From the NCBI GenBank assembly GCA_008508345.1, contig QNGE01002663.1:1-64000 (forward strand): 64,000 nucleotides of DNA. Direction: 5' to 3'. Positions 13,162 to 26,000 of the stretch are shown here, piece by piece. The position numbers and the translations under genes were made by a program. Each line of letters starts with the position of its first letter. Position 1 is the first letter of the stretch. Below the pieces are notes generated by a model. The model was not told the origin of the DNA. It did no database searches and saw only the letters and a program-made list of their open reading frames with translations. The stretch is from Paragonimus westermani (lineage: Eukaryota > Platyhelminthes > Trematoda > Plagiorchiida > Troglotrematidae).

Positions 13162-16100
13162 TGGGGGTTCAAAACTCTACTCTACATGGAGCCCAATCAG
13201 AACCTCCATAAAGTCCTCTGCAGATTGACGACTGTACATGTCTGTTTATGTGTCTGTTTGTTTCCGGTTACTGCCTTCCTGTATGTATAAGTTGACTGTA
13301 ACAAGATATTTCGTAGGGTGCTTAAATGTTAGAGCTGGCTTGCTGCATGCCAGTGCTTTCACTCGCTTTTAATTCGCCTTCCTTTCACTCGAAAAAATTT
13401 TCTTTCCATTTCAGAACAAATCAGCAAAAGTAATTCCGTTAACAACGTGAACACATGTGCTTCTGACCCGCCTGGAAGATCTATTTGTGAGGTGAAACAT
13501 AAAAAAGTGCCATGTAGTATGAATCACTTGATGTATCGCAACTTTCTACTCATCTCGTTTCTTCTGATTCTTAGTAGCTGATCTTGGGTACCGCAGAAAA
13601 TTCATCGACAAACAGAAAGTGATTTCAGAAATCAGTCGAAATGAAAATTAGGACGTCCCTCAGGATAAACTTTAACGGACTTGCATATTTCTACACAAGC
13701 GTTTTGCAGATTATTAGAAGCGACAAATTTTCCCAGTAAACGTTTTATGGAATGATACCGTTTCCTACGCTAACTGAATCAAACAGCTTAAATTGTCCCT
13801 TACATATTTCTAATCACAAATCAATATCAACAAGTTACGTTGTGATGCGCTTTTTTGATTAACCTAGAAGTGACTGGGTTGTCCATTTTTCCGACTGATT
13901 TTCTCCCGTTCATTTAGTCTTAATCATCGAGACACAGGATTCTGTGAATTTGTTCAAGTTATCCGGAAGCTAATGGGACTTGAGTGCAACGTGTACACAG
14001 TTATTCCATTAAAACCATATTCATTTTGTTACCTTTCATCCTGCTTGTGTATGGTCATGTGCATACACAAGTGTCATATTTACTATTGTAGTTCATTAGA
14101 GTATGACAGAGAAAAGTGCTATCGATTTCACACCCAGGCCCAGCCTTCATTAGATTGTGTTATTCGTTCAGTGTTACCGGCCCACTAACTAGAACCAGGT
14201 GTCAAATATCGGCTTAAAAATAAACGTATGCAGCTAGCCACCGGGTAACGATATTGAGGGATGATATGGCTTAATCGCAAGATCAGGGGGACTCATGACA
14301 GGGCGTCCATAGATTATTGCTCGGTAATATTGCCTACTTCGTTACTGACATCGTTTGTAGGTCGGTGACTACTCTGGTCCGTTTGAAACCAAGATACATG
14401 CAGCTTAAGTACGCCGTTTTGAAAAGACGTTGACATCGATTCGAGTACTCCGATTTCAATGAATCCAAAAATGTAGTGTTAAAAGTCGAACGGTGTTTGC
14501 CGATATACACTTTAGATGGGGTAAGTCCGAGTAATGATACTGGCCAACTAAGCCAAGCTAGGTCACAATCACCTTTGGTAGTCTAAGGCCGTGATGGTTG
14601 ATTAGCGTAATCGGTTCACTAAGATAATTGAAGGAATATACAAACACAGAGGTAGTCTGAAAGTACAGATTGTAGCTTCCATAAAACCGGCGAAATGTGA
14701 ACATGGCGAATGGGATAAGTTTGCCAAATGCCGCTTAAAATATGCTCCTACACACCGATAATCACCAAAATTGTAACCTAATCATAAACCGCTGTTTCGA
14801 GAAGGCGCTAACTGATATAGTCCTGAGGTGAAGTATAAGCATGTGCAAAACCATAGCTTGCACAGTGCAAAAACTTGTCTTTGGTGTTTGAACTATCGGT
14901 TAAGTAAAATGGTCTTCTCCATTATCCTTATAAAAAGGGAGAATTTGCCTATTTGCTTGAGACTACACTTTGCACAGTTCAATTGCGTAAAATGTCACGA
15001 CATGTAGAGAATAGGAACGAGTACGAAAGGATATTAGGGGTTGAAAATGACATATCCGACCACTTGAGGATGCCAAAGTAATGGTTAGGCAGAGGTTTAC
15101 ACTTAAAGACATGCGGAATGCGAGTCAGCTTCCCCCGAGTACAGTTTTAAATCACTCGGACTATTCAATCACGCACAGTAAAATACGCAACGTCTTGCAA
15201 TGCCGATAGTCTGTAGCTGGAGAGAATTTCTGTTCACACAGATTACTGCCCTTGAATATTAATCTGAGTGTAGCCAAATGAGGTTAACTAATTTATGCTT
15301 CGGTGTGTAACTGCTTGGTGTAGGTGACGGGTTTCTTCAACGACGGTTGCTGTTGATGTGACCAACATGTCCGTTTAGAATTGTGATCTGTACATTGTAA
15401 GACCCATTTTATCCAGCCTTCACAACTCTCGTTTAAAGAAGTTATTTGTAGTGAACACCAAGGAAGCAGTCACCAACTATTTTGATTTACATGGGCCTCA
15501 GTAGCACTATGAGCAACAGAGACTCCAGTTTGTTCTACACACACAACCCAGGTGCCTGTGACATCTTGACTTAGATAAGAAGAAATCTGGATAACCATTC
15601 TGATACGAAGTAACAGATTGTGAATTCGATTTTGACAATCTTACTGAGAACGGTCCAGCCGGCTGTCAGCTATCACTCAAGTGATCACAGAAATCTTCCA
15701 ACTCATTTAGAAGTCGTATATGTTTAACAGTTTGTAGTGCACTCGTGAATGGAGGATAAGTTTCAGCCTTGGAGGCTGAAGTGGAACAACCAATTGGAGA
15801 TGTCAGAAACCAAGGTATGTAGTTAGATGCGAAGAGACCGTGAAAATAACTATTCTTTAGTAGGACTTAGGGTTGAATGTTCCACAAACCTAGCTTGGAT
15901 TTTCCAATATCAATTTTGTTTGTGGAGACTATCAAACTAGTCATTAATTGGTTCCATTACTCATATTTTCCTCAAATTGTTGGGTATCTGTACCATCGGC
16001 ATACAGCAGCACTGGTGTTCAGTAGAGAATCCGCAATCGGAAGAGTCAGCTCACTGTTGACCAGTCTGATCACTGACCATTTGCCATGGCTTTAAACAAA

Positions 16101-19100
16101 ACAAACCGCCAGTCAATCAAGTTGAGGTCATCTGACGTAGTTAGCTCAGAATTATCAGCTCTGTCAACTGATTGAAAAAGTCAACATTCATTATGTTATT
16201 CGCGTCAGCTCAAAGATCATCAGTAGCTAGTAGTTTTATAACAAAATCAAGGTGAATAACACGAGTATGAGAGTTTGTAATCATGCTAACGAAAGTTTAA
16301 AAATTGAACAATTCACACTGAATAAGACCAGGTAAGGTCCTTCACAAGTGCGAAAAGATACGCTTCTCTACGTAATTCAAGAATAGAAGGGTCTTCTCAC
16401 ATCTTAGATACTGGGTGGGGCCATGAACAAGGCGAATCATTAAGAAAACTTATCTACAACAATCTAATCCAGCCTGAACAATATATCAAATTAAGCAGTA
16501 CTGTGCTTGTGAATGGGGAAGAAAGGAATCTGATAGACAGTAGACATCAAACCGGAGTACACTGGACTCGGAGAGGTGCCACAGCGAATTGTACGCTCTA
16601 TGACTAAGTCTGAAAGCTCAACCACTCCAAGCGGTTGTCAAGGCAGAAAAGAAACCCAAGTCCGTTAACCTCCTTTTAAGAAAACAATTTATCGAAACGT
16701 GTAAATCGTATTACAGCGAACGCTTATACCTTAGCATTGTTATGGTGGTTCATAACTGTTTGTATATCGTCCCTCAGCTTGAAATAAGCAGTGATAGCTC
16801 GTGCTTAAGACTCACTTGTTTGTTCCTTCTTTTCTGTTAAGTAGGGCAGCGCATCGGACGTACTAATTGATGACTCAAAAAACAGATAACGAAGCATCAT
16901 TTCTCAAAGAATCTGAATAAATCTGAATCATCGGTAACTATCGAACTTTGCTGAATATCCGGCAGTCACGAGTTACAATGCGTACCGCAACAGATCGGTT
17001 AGAATCATCCGTAGAATGCCGAAATGTCTGCTAAGGTGAGTGTATAGCTGCTACATCCCCATAGTTGGAACGGTCGCACTTGAAATTCGATGCTCTAAGT
17101 GACAAGGCGTCGTAAGTCATCCGTTTTTACTCGTATGCTCCCTTATTTTTCGCCCTTCCACCTATCACTGTTCATGCTTAACACTATACGCAAGGTCGAT
17201 AAGTCATTCGAACCATCGTATTGTGAGTTCGTCTTAAGCTTAATGTTTTATAGTAAACAAACAGGCTTCTCTCTGTAATCAGTAAATAGTTCCAACATCT
17301 CAAATGTTTTCTGAACTCAGCTTTTTTAATCGATTGATGTGTCAAAAATTTAGGGATTGCGTTACCTTATTTAACCTCCAGGCAAATTTAATTCAAGTGA
17401 CCAACAAAGCTGTAATCTCTACTCTAATTCTACATTCAACAACATTGGTAACAAACAGATTAATTAAGGCAACACTCGGATGGACTCATTAATTTTCAGG
17501 CAAAAGAATTGAAATTCTAAACGACTACTTGATGCATTTAACCTATCTGAGTCATTTAAATGACGTTTAGAAGTGAATAGAAGTGGCTACCAACAGAATT
17601 ACACTACATACTATAACCAATGTAATTGGTGAGGTGAATTACTGTATAAACCTTCTTTGTGGTGACATTTGATTAGCCTTTTAAAAAGAATAGACTGGAG
17701 TTCCGCCAGTTTTCCGATCTTTTTACATGGAACACCAACCAGAGTTGACTAATTAGGCACGTTTTTCGAAAACATTGGATCAAGAAAAGTGTCGTGATTT
17801 TCGAGGATTTGCACGGAAACGGTAAACGTAACAAGTCTCACACAGTGCATTCTACTGCATGAAAAATCCATAAATTGAGAGATACCATTGCTGAGAACAC
17901 TCAGGATAAATGATTAGACAGCAGATTAATCTGTGGTTTTAGGATTATTTTTCACCTGCCCCTTTGCAAGGAAGGTGGGGTATAGAAATTTTTCATAGCA
18001 GCGGTGGGACTTATTTGTTTTCAACATTACGAATCATGATCTTTGGTAATGAAGCAATCTAAACATCACTATTGAAAATAAAGTTGCAGAACATGGAACA
18101 ACATTGTATCATTTATGGCCTTTCTTACGAATACAGCCTTATTTTCTGAGGCACGCCGACACGTCGCTTTTGCTATCCAGACAAAGAATGCCACCAATTT
18201 TATTGCCAAAGCTGTCCACTAGAATTGATGGCCGTCCAAATCTTCCAGAGCAAACTCTCACATTGCAGAGAGAGATTACAGACCAGCGCTGGATGACTTC
18301 TGAGTGACAGTTAACATTAGTTTGCTGTGAAAAATTCTAAGCAACTCACACATGCCGGTAGCATTAAGTAGAAGGTTTGACACTGTTAGGCAGAATAAGG
18401 AATGCGTGGATCCAAATTACAACTTCCGTTCGAACTCCGGCTCATAGTATCATAATGCAACACTGATGAACATTGCACCGATTATCCACTACCGAGTGAG
18501 TAAGAATTAATGTACGCGGACTGACGACTGTATCCATTTATGAATGACCTTTAACTTGTCCGACTGTCGAAAAAGATGATACAAACACTGATGCTGCCAA
18601 CGCAATTTGGGTTGTTTATTCACAATCGACTGTAGTTGAAGGTTTAGGTGTGACTTCAATGGACTGACATAGAAACGGTAGCCTCGCTAGCAAACTGATC
18701 ACAGTTGAACAGCCCGTAGTGGCAAGGATATGCGCTGTCCATTGTTTCAAGTAAAAACGTCAGAGCTTTAAATTGTATGAGAGAGAGTAGGACGTGCCCA
18801 GTGCACCATTTTCTAACTAATGGATTCCAATGGCATGTGGAACCAACTTTCGAGTACCATGAGCAGTCCGGGATCAAAGACTTTCTTGGGTCGCAGAAAC
18901 ACTCCGAAATAACGAGTAGATACATGAAACACTCAATACCGTTTAACAACTCCATCATCTCAAGAAGAAAACATAGGTTTCGATGTGTTGTTGCGTCGTT
19001 TTCTGTCATCAGTCGCAAACGTAATATATGTAGGTAACAGGCAACAGAAAACTATAGCCAAAAAGAGAATGACCACTTGAAAAATTACATTAAGTATTAG

Positions 19101-19919
19101 TCTACCAACAGCAATCCTACCAGAAAGATTGACTCAGTTATTTTTGTGCACACAGAGTCCACTGAAAAGTTTGGACTAACAGGATTTCACTGTTAAACAC
19201 CTCATGACAACAGATCGTGATTGTTATACACTCCGAAAGTGACGCTACTGGTTATTAGAGAAGCCGTGCTAATCGGAACCCGTTAGGCAAAGATGTGTAC
19301 ACAAAAACTGTCGAATCAACCCATCAGGTTGCTATGACGTTGCCGACATAATGGTAGGAATGTGTGCTTGCTTATCCCCCACCGGTCTGTATTTGCTCGT
19401 TGTAGATAATTTGCATATTTTACGTTTGCGACTGATGAGATTAAACGAAACGTTAGCCTATCACAACATATGTCTTCTTCTGGCTTTCATGAGGTAAATG
19501 TCTGCCCATTAAAATCATCAGCATTGAATTGTCATGGAAAGTTACATGGTTCTGCATGGTGACCCGTTTGCATACCTCGGTGATCTGTCTCATGGTTCTT
19601 AATGGTAACTGTCATAGGCAAACACATTAACTGGATTTTCCCAGTGAGAAGATTAAACATATCATTTTTGTAAAGTTGAGTTTTGCAGCAAGCTGTCGGG
19701 GTAGTTTGGCAACTGCCCCCACTCACGCACCCAGTCATTCTGAGTGTATAAACATCTCTGCAACAGTAAACGGACCAGTGAAAGACCTACAGTACAAAGT
19801 GTTTTTACTATACCACTTAAGTTGATCCCCATGCACAGCAATTCAACCGCTAGAACATACATATCCGAAAAACTGGACGTGTGCGCTCTGACTCTGAATG
19901 TAACTCACAATATAAGAAA
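13162..19919. other. Long intergenic stretch without recognised features
   Basis: AT-rich sequence with only short random-looking frames. A small hairpin (ttcagcc / ggctgaa) lies near 15762-15781. I see no gene, RNA gene or clear retroelement. Confidence 0.5.
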
Positions 19920-20031
19920 ATTTTAAATGAGACCCAATTGTGAAAAGTCAGGGCTCCGGCTGGATTCCAACCAGCGACAGACACAGCATGCCTCAACGCG
20001 GCAAGCGCTCTACCAGCTGAGCTACGAAGCC
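19920..20031 (-). repeat. tRNA-derived SINE-like element (tRNA-like head plus tail)
   Basis: On the minus strand 20031-19952 folds like a tRNA. The 7-bp acceptor stem is GGCTTCG with CGGAGCC (one G-U). The D arm is GCTC/GAGC with a loop containing TGGTA, matching a pol III A box (TAGCTCAGCTGG). The T arm is GCTGG/CCAGC around TTGGAAT, so the B box is present with C replaced by G. The anticodon arm is poor: no stem of 5 pairs forms and no U33 is present, and the variable region has about 13 nt. A genuine tRNA is therefore unlikely. The tail from 19951 to 19920 (tgac-tttt-cacaattggg-type) is shared with the copy on the other side of the N, which marks it as a repeat. Confidence 0.66.
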
Positions 20032-20036
20032 ACACN

Positions 20037-20103
20037 CTGTGTCTGTCGCTGGTTCAAATCCAGCCGAAGCCCTGACTTTTGACAGTTGGTTCTCATCTAA
20101 AAT
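20037..20103 (+). repeat. Second SINE copy, 3' part, inverted relative to 19920-20031
   Basis: These 67 bases match the reverse complement of 19920-19986 at 60 of 67 positions without gaps. They include the T arm with a canonical-like TTCAAAT loop, the acceptor 3' strand and the tail. The 5' half of the tRNA-like head is missing. An N sits at 20036, between the two copies. Confidence 0.75.
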
Positions 20104-22052
20104 CACATATCTGCCACACTACTCAATATTAGTACAATATAAGAAAATAATTGAAAAATGGGTTCTTTCTTTGGATCTCGAAGCTTTTGTTCTTTTGATC
20201 CGTCTTCGAGTTTGGAGAAGCCCACGAAGCATTTATGGGTCATGAAATGCTAGGAATTATTTGGGTATCATTTTTTCACCCGTTTCCAGGAAGTTCCCAG
20301 CGAAATGTTGCAGAGCACCAACTACTTCATCGATGTGTCTGTATTTTCCTTGCCAAACCTAATAAGACTATCTGTTCGAAAAATTACTCCACGAAAATCT
20401 TTCAACGGATCACAGGGGACAGTTGGATGAGTGATTTTTTGGGCCTAAATGCAACGCTTCTGCACTCGTTAACTTGACAGGTTAAGTACATTCCATGTAG
20501 GGCCATGTGATTTCCATTGCTTGTTCAGATCTCACCAAAACCAAGTCTTTTTAAATCAATCCTTTCTAGCTAATTAAATCTATCGCTGCATTTATGTGCA
20601 CAATGTTTATGTGAAAAATGACATTCTTCTGGAACCGCTGCTAGATTCCTTTTAAACTGTCTGATGCGAAATATAAGTTGTCTTGTTTCACACAAGAGAA
20701 CGTCATGAAGTTTGGGCCGCAAGAGAAAGTCTAACCAACTAAATTCGATGCTGTGATACCGCGAAATAAAAATGTAAACAAGCGCTAGTAACGTTGTTTT
20801 TCTTCATATATGTACGTGAAATATTCTGGCTAACTCAGGAGTAAATTAACCCAGGCGTGTTGAAAGTTCAAAGACCATTACTGATTTTTAGTTCTGAATG
20901 AAGTGTGCAGGAAAATTTATTAAGGCGAGTAGTTTTCTGGGTGTGTTTAAAAGTCAAACTGAACTGTTCTGCGTAATTACCCTAATCACCTGGAAAATAT
21001 TACGAAAAATAATGTGCGACGCCGTTCAATTCAAATGGCGATGCAACATGCAAACTGTTTGTAATGAATCATAGTTCATTTGTGCAGTACCCATTATGTG
21101 AACGGATAAAACGATCTAAGACATGTCACTTACACACGGAAAAAGCCTTTTGTTCGATGTCTGATTAAACAGTCAAAATTGTACGTTAGTAATGGGAAGT
21201 GCTGATTTTTTAACACCTGCAAACAGTATAATATGATGCATTGAGGATTGCGACTACTGAACTATGGGTTATTGACATGCGCGGCTAGTATAAGCAACGT
21301 GAACGGACTGATCAAACTACGGGACTGTACATAGCCAACTATATGTGGTGTGATGGTTTGCAGGTAGCACTATATTTGAGTTGATTTTGCTGGTACAGTT
21401 CACATACCTCGAGGTGTGAATGTGATTGCTAATAAAACTGCGTTCAAAAACAGGTGTGTGCCTATAGATGAGTAATTTTTTCAGAATGATGAGAAAAAAT
21501 CTGCAACGTGAGAATAAGTCATTTGTCAGAGGAGGAATGACGTGTTTCAACTAACATTCTTCCGTCAGCCATATCTAAAATGGCGGAAGTGTACATGTTG
21601 AGGTATGACTAGGTGGGGTGTTTTGGTTCAAATGACTAAAAAATATTCATTGTTCTGGATGCACATCACAAAGAAGATAGGACAGACTGATAGGGTCTGA
21701 AATGACTTTTGTAGAAGTTAGATTGCAATCTATGCACCTAGTTTGATAATTGTGGAGAGCTCCGGTATGCTCTCTGTGAACCTAAGTGTCAGATGCAAAC
21801 GTTTGTTATCCACTGGACGAACTCTTACAAAATTACTCATTGGTTTTAAATAAAACAAAGCCCATTTATCGCTTTAGGCTTCATTTGCTTAGCAACATGC
21901 ATTCTCTATGAGCACCGCCGACCCGCTACCCAATTGGGTAGCTGTTCCCAACCGCCCTTCTTATTGGTTGGTCCTAAGCACCAATCATGTTTCAGATCGT
22001 TAAGATGGAGCTGCTAAAATTATCGGCAGTACATCTATGACATACGATACAT
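20104..22052. other. Intergenic upstream of the VANGL gene
   Basis: No coding feature recognised. It must contain the promoter and 5' UTR of the downstream gene, but no TATA box, initiator or upstream exon can be chosen with confidence. An in-frame TGA at 22038-22040 closes the first coding exon's frame upstream of its ATG. Confidence 0.45.
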
Positions 22053-23045
22053 ATGCGGCAAAATATGAATCATCCACTTGGTGATAATGCTCTCGGAACA
22101 AGATTTGATTCTAGGCGTTTCAGAATGAAACAAGACTATACAGTAATCAACAAAAACGATCAAAGCATTCAGACAAATTCAACTTGCATTGTTAATCCTA
22201 CTGATTGGTCAGATGAAGAACAGTTATTAAATTCGTTGCAAACATTAAATCACAAGAAGTACTACAACTGCTGGTGCCTTATAGCAGTAGAGTGCATTCT
22301 ACTCACCTCGACTCTGGTGTCTCCTCTGCTAATGGTCTTTATTATCCGAAGAGATAAATCAACTCATTCCCTAGCCAGCGGAACGGATTGTGATGTCACT
22401 TGCGAGGCATTATATTTGTCACTCGGAACAAAGTGCGTCATTATGTACTACACTGTGTTCTTAGTCTACCGAACTCGCCTGCAGTTTCTATTCTTTTATT
22501 GCAAGGGTTACACACATGTATCATCGTCCGAAGTGTTAAAATTAACCACAGAACTTCCGCGTTCCCCTGAAACAACTTCGGTTTCTAATCGTCCACTTAC
22601 CCTAATGAGTGGAATCACGAACCTTCACGCTGTGCTCGACGTTCTCCTAACGTGTGTCACTTGCAGTTTCTGGATATCTTTCTTGTGGAACGGGAACTTG
22701 AGACGAAATATAAAATATCCCCTTGACGATATGGGTAATCCAAGCTCCAGCTCGGTGATGAATCCGTTTATCAAACAGCTGACTGATACAAAGTATCCTA
22801 ATGCACATCAAGCCAAAGTTATGAACGATCTACAAACAGCTGTGAGACTAGTGGATGTGCAGTTACTGATCCAAATTGCTGGTTCACTGTTCTACAAGTT
22901 TTGGAATGGAATAACACCGAAATACCGATATACAGTCCACGTGTATCGTGCTGCAGACGGACTGAGCCGAAACTACATTTTTGGTCTGACAAACATTACT
23001 AACTTAGCCTGTTCTATAATCCAATCGGTCAGCTTGGAGCCACGA
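22053..23045 (+). CDS. VANGL: VANGL coding exon 1 (N-terminus and four membrane segments)
   Basis: It encodes residues 1-331 and ends in phase 0 at a GTGAGT donor (23046). The N-terminal cytoplasmic part is about 70 residues and polar. The loop between TM2 and TM3 (about 140-190) is longer than in vertebrate proteins and rich in Ser/Thr; the TM3-TM4 loop is also extended. All four membrane segments sit in this single exon. Confidence 0.87.
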
Positions 23046-26000
23046 GTGAGTTTGTAACCACTGCTATCTTTCATCCGTTTTCCCACACAACTACCCAGTC
23101 TGCACCTGATAATGTCCAAGTGAGAAGCGTGAGTGTTTTCTGACAAATCCTCTTGGTTAACTACTTATGATCGTTGGTCCGTCTAATTTTCTTCGTCAGA
23201 TCGTTAACACAGCACTACTGAAAGTTTCAGTAAAGTAAAAACTGAGTTTGCATTCAAACCCGTTAGGAAATGGGTTGAATAATCGGCATCTGAATCACAA
23301 AACGGCAGGTAACAAACATAAACAGCCATGGACGAAAGTTAGTGTCTTCAATTAAAGGAAGTTAACTGGATTACGAAAAGAACAATCAAGGAAATAGATT
23401 ACATTAAAACACTGAGTGTGATATTCTGATTTTGGGTGTGAAATGTGTTGCTTTTGTAGCAGCCTATGTATCGTGTGTTCGTCCACACGTCCACATATCC
23501 ATTCATATTCCTTCAAAGAAAGGGTTCTTTAATCTTTAGCACTGTTAACACATATTTCTACAATACGCCTGTATAATGTAGTGCTTCACCGTGAATCCAG
23601 TCCTTAGTACTTTACGTAGGTTTGTCAACGAACTGACGAAAACTTGCTCTAAATAACATTACATATCTTGCCTTCTCAATTCATCCTAGTTGCAAACGAT
23701 TGTTGGACAAGAGTGAAGAAACCGGTAAAATTTACTAAACATTAGTTTGAACTAAGTAGTTAGAAGACAGACGCTGGTAGGTGCTAATATTTCGTACTGC
23801 TCCCTTAATTCCAATTTACTGTAATAAGGACTGTACACATATGTAACACCGATGACGTGCGGGGTGAGGGTGAATAAATAAATCAGCAAAAAGAGTGGAA
23901 GGCCTACATATGGCAGCTTTCTCAAACAGTGCAGATTTGAGTCGGCCAATCAGAGTCACTTCAGGAAAAACATGGGAAGCATGGATTAGCTTGCTGCATT
24001 ATAATTCTGAATGATAATTTGAAATTAATCCAGTGACCGGTTGCAACACGTTTCTGGCGGTATATGAAGCCGGAAGTTTCCATGTCCTCCGAACATTGTG
24101 ACGGTCACGATTAGCCACCTGAGGCCAACATTAAGTGTACTAAAGCAACTAGGTGTTAGTTTTGAACTCCAATAGGATTAATAGGTGTGCGCTAAGTTTT
24201 GTTCAACCCTCACCCCACTAATGTTATGCATGTTTCTGGTTATTTTTATTTCGAACTGAAGAAACGATACGAAATGCTAGCATCAACCATTGTCCGCCTT
24301 CTTACTGTTGTATTCGAATTCATAAAAGAACTCAAGTGTTCTAAACGTTGGTTGTTCTACCAGCTTTTTTGATCAGCCCTTGAGTTGATGTTGAAACAAT
24401 TCATTTGGTAAATCAGAAGACAAAAATTAATCATGACATTTTTTATTCGAAGGCTGATCTAGATTAGGTTACCCGTCGTGTCTGAGAAGCGTTTTAGATA
24501 AAAATGTGCGTTTATTGGGTTACTATATGCCTGCTGCTAGAGTAGAGCTCACACTTTGGACAGCTATCTCGAGCATTCTTCATATCATATGGTGTCCTAA
24601 TGGGTGCCCAGTATCTCTCTTCCTGCCTATCCAATTGGAGGAGGATGCTGTACATGGAGCAATTGAAGGGTTGTGAACAAATTGTAGTGTCACTTCCAAT
24701 AGCTGATTGATGTAGACTGTGACCAAAGCACAATCATATTTCGTTTACCTGCAAATGTACCCTCCATACTGTACCGAACAGATAACATGACTGGTATATG
24801 CAGCATATGCATTGCACTTCTAAAGTGTGAAGTGTTCCTTACGTCATCCAGGTTGGTCAGTGGAGAATGTTGGTTGATTTACCTAAATGGAGAATGTCAG
24901 CTTATTAGCTAGTGCGGAGTCTATAGGATGGCAAACACATACATCTCGTTTGCGAATCCTCATCAACTGTAATGTCAGAAGAGTTCAATTTGTTGCTTAA
25001 AAGAAAGCACGAAGTGTGAATGCGTTCTGTTATTTTTCCTAGGGTTGGCTACCCAGACCCGTATACGAGGAATATAAACATATATATATATATACATATA
25101 GGTTCTCGTTAGTCAACCACAGTTGTCTTCCCATTTGGCTTGACTGTGTGTGTGAAGCGATGGTCCGTCAGCTAGTACTTGGGAAATCTCCATACTTTTA
25201 ACTGAGTTCATAAGAGTACGCAGGTCATACTGGCCGTATCATACACTCATTGCGCAGCAAATAGCGTTGCCGCACTAATCATTGTTCATTCCCGCCACTG
25301 ATGACTGGTAGAAGTCACCAGGTGACCACGTGTCCACATCGATAGAAAACGGAGGTTTTCCTCTTGGTTGAAGAACGTTTTTCCTGGAGTCACATTTAAC
25401 AATGCGTTGACTAAACCAGAGTCAGTATGTTTTTACGGGCATAACTTTTAAAATCATTAAGCGCACCAAGGAAATACACTTAATAGAACTGAATAACGGT
25501 TTTTGGTCAGAAAATCCTAAAAATATCTAAATGATAACTGTGACGAGGCACCGTGTTTCAGCCCCCGTTTACTGCTGGTTAGAATACAGAAGTGTTCGAC
25601 TACTTTTAACCAAGTGTTAATCACTTCATTAGTCAGTGTCTTGTAGGTAACTGGTCTCCACAAAAATGGATTGAACTTGCAGAGAAAAGACCAACAAAAC
25701 TAACGGGAATAAATTACTATTGCTACTATTATTGCAAATTATCATCACGTCTGTTCAAAAATTTGCTTCGCGAAAATATTAAGACATTCTCTGAAAAACC
25801 ATAAATGGTGAACTGTTCCGAATTTTATTAGAATGCATTTGTGTATGGTCTTATGTACAAAGTATGCGGTGATAAATTACTTCGTTTGTTGGCGGTTTAC
25901 AGAACTGCGGAGTAAGTGAGCCGACGCTAGATTCTAATGTCTAGTCCCATTTGCATAAGTGATAGGCAACTTAGCCAAGTTTTAGAAGAATGGCTAAGTA

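Noticed and set aside
18656..19037. Overlapping 120-codon minus and 86-codon plus frames
   Set aside because: No recognisable motif, no partner exons; length is within what chance gives in 64 kb.
19952..20031. A functional tRNA gene on the minus strand
   Set aside because: The anticodon arm does not pair, position 33 is not U, and the sequence shares a tail with an inverted copy. A SINE-like repeat explains it better.
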